In this document: positions 6,803-8,781 of the stretch, piece by piece
Layout of the letters: each line of letters starts with the position of its first letter
How positions within the stretch are numbered: the stretch's first letter is position 1
NCBI GenBank assembly: GCA_016795255.1
Contig: JAEUIB010000227.1
Location: forward strand, 1 to 8,781
Source: Planctomycetota bacterium
GTDB taxonomy: Bacteria > Planctomycetota > B15-G4 > JADJEK01
Direction of reading: 5' to 3'
Length of the DNA: 8,781 bases
Position numbers and translations under genes: made by a program
Notes under the pieces: generated by a model
What the model saw: only the letters and a program-made list of their open reading frames with translations
Databases searched by the model: none
What the model was told of the DNA's origin: nothing

Positions 6803-6834
6803 CGGATCCCGACGAGTTCGTCATGACGAAAACG

Positions 6835-6872
6835 CGAACGGCCCCACGCGACAGGTCGCGCGGGGCCGTTCG
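6835..6872 (-). terminator. Intrinsic terminator of the radical SAM gene
   Basis: Arms 6835-6851 and 6856-6872 pair over 17 bp around a 4-nt loop. The single imperfect position is A opposite C on the plus strand, but becomes a U-G wobble in minus-strand RNA, so the hairpin is better in transcripts of the radical SAM gene. Its 3' flank on the minus strand contains GCGTTTTCG, a short T-run. It begins 19 bp after the radical SAM stop codon and lies upstream of the PilZ promoter. Confidence 0.75.
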
Positions 6873-6890
6873 TCGTGGATTCGGCTGCCT

Positions 6891-8522
6891 TCAGCGGATG
6901 CCGGCGACTTCCTCGGCCTCGCGGACATTCGCGACCGTGCCTTCGAGCGTGACGCCCGCGGCGCGCTTCACGAGCGTCGGCTTCTTCTTCAAGCCGACCA
7001 TCTGCAGCGCGCGGTTCGTCCAGTCGAACAGCTTGAACTCGAGCGGATAGCTGTAGTTCTGGGTCCGCAGGCGCTCGCCGGCGCGCTTGCGCAGGAAGCG
7101 GTAGTAGCTGCCGTTGCCCTTCACCAGGCCGTCGTACCACGGCACCAGATAGGTGTAGCGGTTGTAGTCGCGACGGATGGCGGCGGGCAGGCTGTCGTAG
7201 GTCTTGTTCTCGAACTTGTATTCGATCATCGAGCCCCACGTGTCGAAGTCCGTGGGCATGTGATAACCGAGCTTCTGCGCGTGCTCACCGCACTCGGTGC
7301 CGGGCAGCGGGCGGTAGAGCAGCACTTCCGACGTGCAGTTCGGGAAGCGGTATTTGATCTGCGCCGCGAGGTCGAGCGTCGCGCGCATCGACTCTTCGGT
7401 CTCGTTCGGATAGCCGATGATCCAGAACAGGCCGATCTTGATGTCGCGCTTCCACATGCGCTCCATCGCGGCCATCGTGTGACCGTCCTCGATGTACTTC
7501 TTGATGTACGTCTGCATCTCGGACGTCGCGGTCTCGGCGCCGACCCACATCATGTGACAGCCCGAGTCGCGCATCAGGTCGAGCGTCTCGTCGTCGCACT
7601 TCATGATGGTTTCGACTTCGATCGTCGCGTTCCAGTGGATGTTCAGCTTGCGACGGATCAGTTCGTTGCAGAACTCCTTGATGCGCTTCGGATTGACACC
7701 GAAGTTCGCGTCCTGGAAGCGCACGACGTCGAACGCGTACTGCTGCTTCAGCTTCTCGAGGCGGTCGACGAGGATCTTCGCGTCGAGCGCCACCCAGCGG
7801 CGCTGCGTGATCTGCGGCGAGCAGCAGAACGAGCACGCTTCGGGGCAGCCGTACGACGAGAAGAACGAGATCGCGCGGTACGGCTTGTCCTGCGAGTACC
7901 CCGGCGGATCGGGGAAGCGGTAGCGGACCTTCGCGGTGCGCGCCTGGCGATCCTGGATGTCGAGGTACTTGTCGACGTCGATGAGGCCGAAGTCCGGCTC
8001 GGGCAGCGCGTTCATCTGAACGACCTTGCGCCGGCTCGTCTTGTGCAGCTTGCCGTCGCGCCACAGCGCGAGGCCGTCGACGGCGTCGAGCGGGGTCTTG
8101 TCGCGCACGGCGACGAGCCACTCGGTGAACGTCTCCTCGCCCTGACCGATGCAGACGGCGTCGGCGATGTTCGTGCCGAGGAACAATTCGGGTGCGACCG
8201 ACGGGAACCAACCGCCCCACATGATCGGGAGGTTCGGGAACTTCTCGCGGACCTTGCGCGCCATGACGGCGCCGTCGGCGACCTGGTAGCCGACGATGCA
8301 CGTCGACGCGTACGCGAACGCGCCTTCGCAGGCTTCGAGGACCTTCGAGTGCGGGTTCGGCTCGATCATCGAATCGATGATCACGAACTCGAAGCCTTGC
8401 TTCACCGCGAGGGCGCAAATCTGCAGGAACTCGAGCGGAAGGAGGTCGGCGGAGTACGGCTGCCCGAGCTCCGGGTTGCCGCGCTCGGGGTAGTACAGGA
8501 CGACCTTCAACTTCTGACTCAT
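6891..8522 (-). CDS. B12-binding-domain radical SAM protein (class B-like), function unknown
   Basis: A 543-aa protein from ATG 8522 (MSQKLKVVLYYPERG). An in-frame ATG at 8753 is rejected because the extension is low-complexity and covers the promoter. Residues about 5-145 form a Rossmann-like cobalamin-binding domain with GGWFPSVAPE (103-112) and GQGEETF (126-132), both typical of B12-radical SAM proteins. The usual DxHxxG lower-ligand motif is not visible. The radical SAM core follows from about 215, with the [4Fe-4S] cysteines in CPEACSFC (Cys226, Cys230, Cys233), an extra Cys234, then WVGAE (326-330) and WIIGYPNET (367-375). The remaining 120 or so residues are a C-terminal extension with aromatic-rich segments (YNRYTYLVPWYDG) and a basic stretch (KKKPTLVKR). 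Relatives methylate unreactive carbons or rearrange lipids, tetrapyrroles and natural products; the substrate here cannot be read from sequence. No accessory biosynthetic gene lies next to it within the window. Confidence 0.88.
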   Translation of the reverse strand: MSQKLKVVLYYPERGNPELGQPYSADLLPLEFLQICALAVKQGFEFVIIDSMIEPNPHSKVLEACEGAFAYASTCIVGYQVADGAVMARKVREKFPNLPIMWGGWFPSVAPELFLGTNIADAVCIGQGEETFTEWLVAVRDKTPLDAVDGLALWRDGKLHKTSRRKVVQMNALPEPDFGLIDVDKYLDIQDRQARTAKVRYRFPDPPGYSQDKPYRAISFFSSYGCPEACSFCCSPQITQRRWVALDAKILVDRLEKLKQQYAFDVVRFQDANFGVNPKRIKEFCNELIRRKLNIHWNATIEVETIMKCDDETLDLMRDSGCHMMWVGAETATSEMQTYIKKYIEDGHTMAAMERMWKRDIKIGLFWIIGYPNETEESMRATLDLAAQIKYRFPNCTSEVLLYRPLPGTECGEHAQKLGYHMPTDFDTWGSMIEYKFENKTYDSLPAAIRRDYNRYTYLVPWYDGLVKGNGSYYRFLRKRAGERLRTQNYSYPLEFKLFDWTNRALQMVGLKKKPTLVKRAAGVTLEGTVANVREAEEVAGIR

Positions 8523-8623
8523 CGTCGGTGACCCCACGTCGCACCCGGATCGGCTACGCCTAACCCGGTGCGTGATCTGACTTTGAAAGGAACTCGAGGT
8601 TCTGTTGCTCGGCCAAAGCGGTC

Positions 8624-8646
8624 GCGGATCCTGAGTCAGGAACCGC
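8624..8646. promoter_or_regulatory. 23-bp imperfect dyad in the radical SAM leader
   Basis: Plus strand gcggatcctga, one central g, then tcaggaaccgc: two 11-bp half-sites with one mismatched pair (a/a). It centres on 8635, about 40 bp downstream of the predicted transcription start and about 110 bp before the ATG. It could be a roadblock operator or a hairpin in the mRNA leader (stem GCGG and TCCTG around ACT). Confidence 0.45.
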
Positions 8647-8681
8647 ACTACTGTCGTCGAGCTAGGCGCCGAAGGCCGCGA

Positions 8682-8709
8682 AGTATAGCCCGAGTCCAAA
8701 AGTCGGCAA
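8682..8709 (-). promoter_or_regulatory. Sigma70-like promoter of the radical SAM gene
   Basis: On the minus strand TTGCCG (8709-8704), a 16-bp spacer and TATACT (8687-8682; 5 of 6 bases match TATAAT) form the best promoter in the window. Transcription would start near 8675, giving a 5' leader of about 150 nt. Confidence 0.6.
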
Positions 8710-8712
8710 TTC

Positions 8713-8725
8713 AGCGCATTGCGCT
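8713..8725. promoter_or_regulatory. 13-bp perfect palindrome just upstream of the radical SAM -35 box
   Basis: agcgca-t-tgcgct is a perfect 6-1-6 dyad. Its centre (8719) lies about 44 bp upstream of the predicted start and its edge is 4 bp from the -35 box, a position typical of activator sites that contact RNA polymerase. No regulator gene is next to it, so the binding protein is unknown. Confidence 0.35.
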
Positions 8726-8764
8726 CGGGCCGCTTGGCCGGATGCGCTGGCATCCAGACAGGCG

Positions 8765-8781
8765 GGGGGCCGCAGGCCCCC
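8765..8781. terminator. GC hairpin at the window edge
   Basis: gggggcc (8765-8771), loop gca, ggccccc (8775-8781) form a 7-bp stem that may continue past the window. Together with the 6-bp stem at 8740-8755 it could mark the 3' end of a gene to the right. The flanking sequence needed to judge this is missing. Confidence 0.3.

Noticed and set aside
6327..8531. A 734-codon plus-strand frame opposite the PilZ and radical SAM genes
   Set aside because: It contains no recognisable motif and crosses a terminator and a promoter region. The minus strand carries the PilZ and radical SAM signatures.
8523..8753. N-terminal extension of the radical SAM protein to ATG 8753
   Set aside because: The extra 77 residues are serine/arginine/proline-rich and unlike the family, and they cover a near-consensus promoter and two palindromes. 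MSQKLKVVLYYPE is the normal beginning of the B12-binding domain.

Overview
This is a GC-rich bacterial window with six protein-coding genes and no RNA genes, mobile elements or CRISPR arrays. The likely source is an uncultured or deep-branching Planctomycetota. The evidence is indirect: a secreted FG-GAP/VCBS propeller protein with a C-terminal beta-rich tail of the kind common in Planctomycetota surface proteins, a stand-alone PilZ protein, a B12-type radical SAM enzyme, GC-rich terminators and long 5' leaders. No phylogenetic marker gene is present, so the assignment is an inference.

Layout, left to right: (1) the N-terminal 250 residues of an LplT/Aas-like MFS transporter (minus strand, cut by the window edge); (2) two tandem hairpins, one a 16-bp perfect stem, in the terminator position of the next gene; (3) a secreted 584-aa seven-repeat FG-GAP protein (minus); (4) a membrane-anchored SGNH/GDSL-type hydrolase of about 358 aa (minus); (5) a 129-bp divergent intergenic region with four copies of a GC-rich 12-bp repeat; (6) a 724-aa cytoplasmic GH-A-type, beta-galactosidase-like glycoside hydrolase (plus), whose stop overlaps the stop of (7) a 126-aa PilZ-domain protein (minus); (8) a strong terminator; (9) a 543-aa B12-binding-domain radical SAM protein (minus) with a well-formed promoter and two dyad-symmetric elements around it.

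The genes do not form one obvious operon. The glycoside hydrolase and the SGNH hydrolase share a divergent control region, which suggests a glycan-processing pair (for example deacylation plus glycoside cleavage), though one is membrane-anchored and the other looks cytoplasmic. PilZ, radical SAM, FG-GAP and MFS each appear to be transcribed separately on the minus strand. Three of these leaders contain the same candidate promoter layout: TTGCC[G/A], 16 bp, then a box starting TA. Two terminators share almost the same stem sequence. I found no convincing undescribed multi-gene system. The most interesting items are the unassigned glycoside hydrolase, the radical SAM gene with its palindromes, and the 12-bp repeat.
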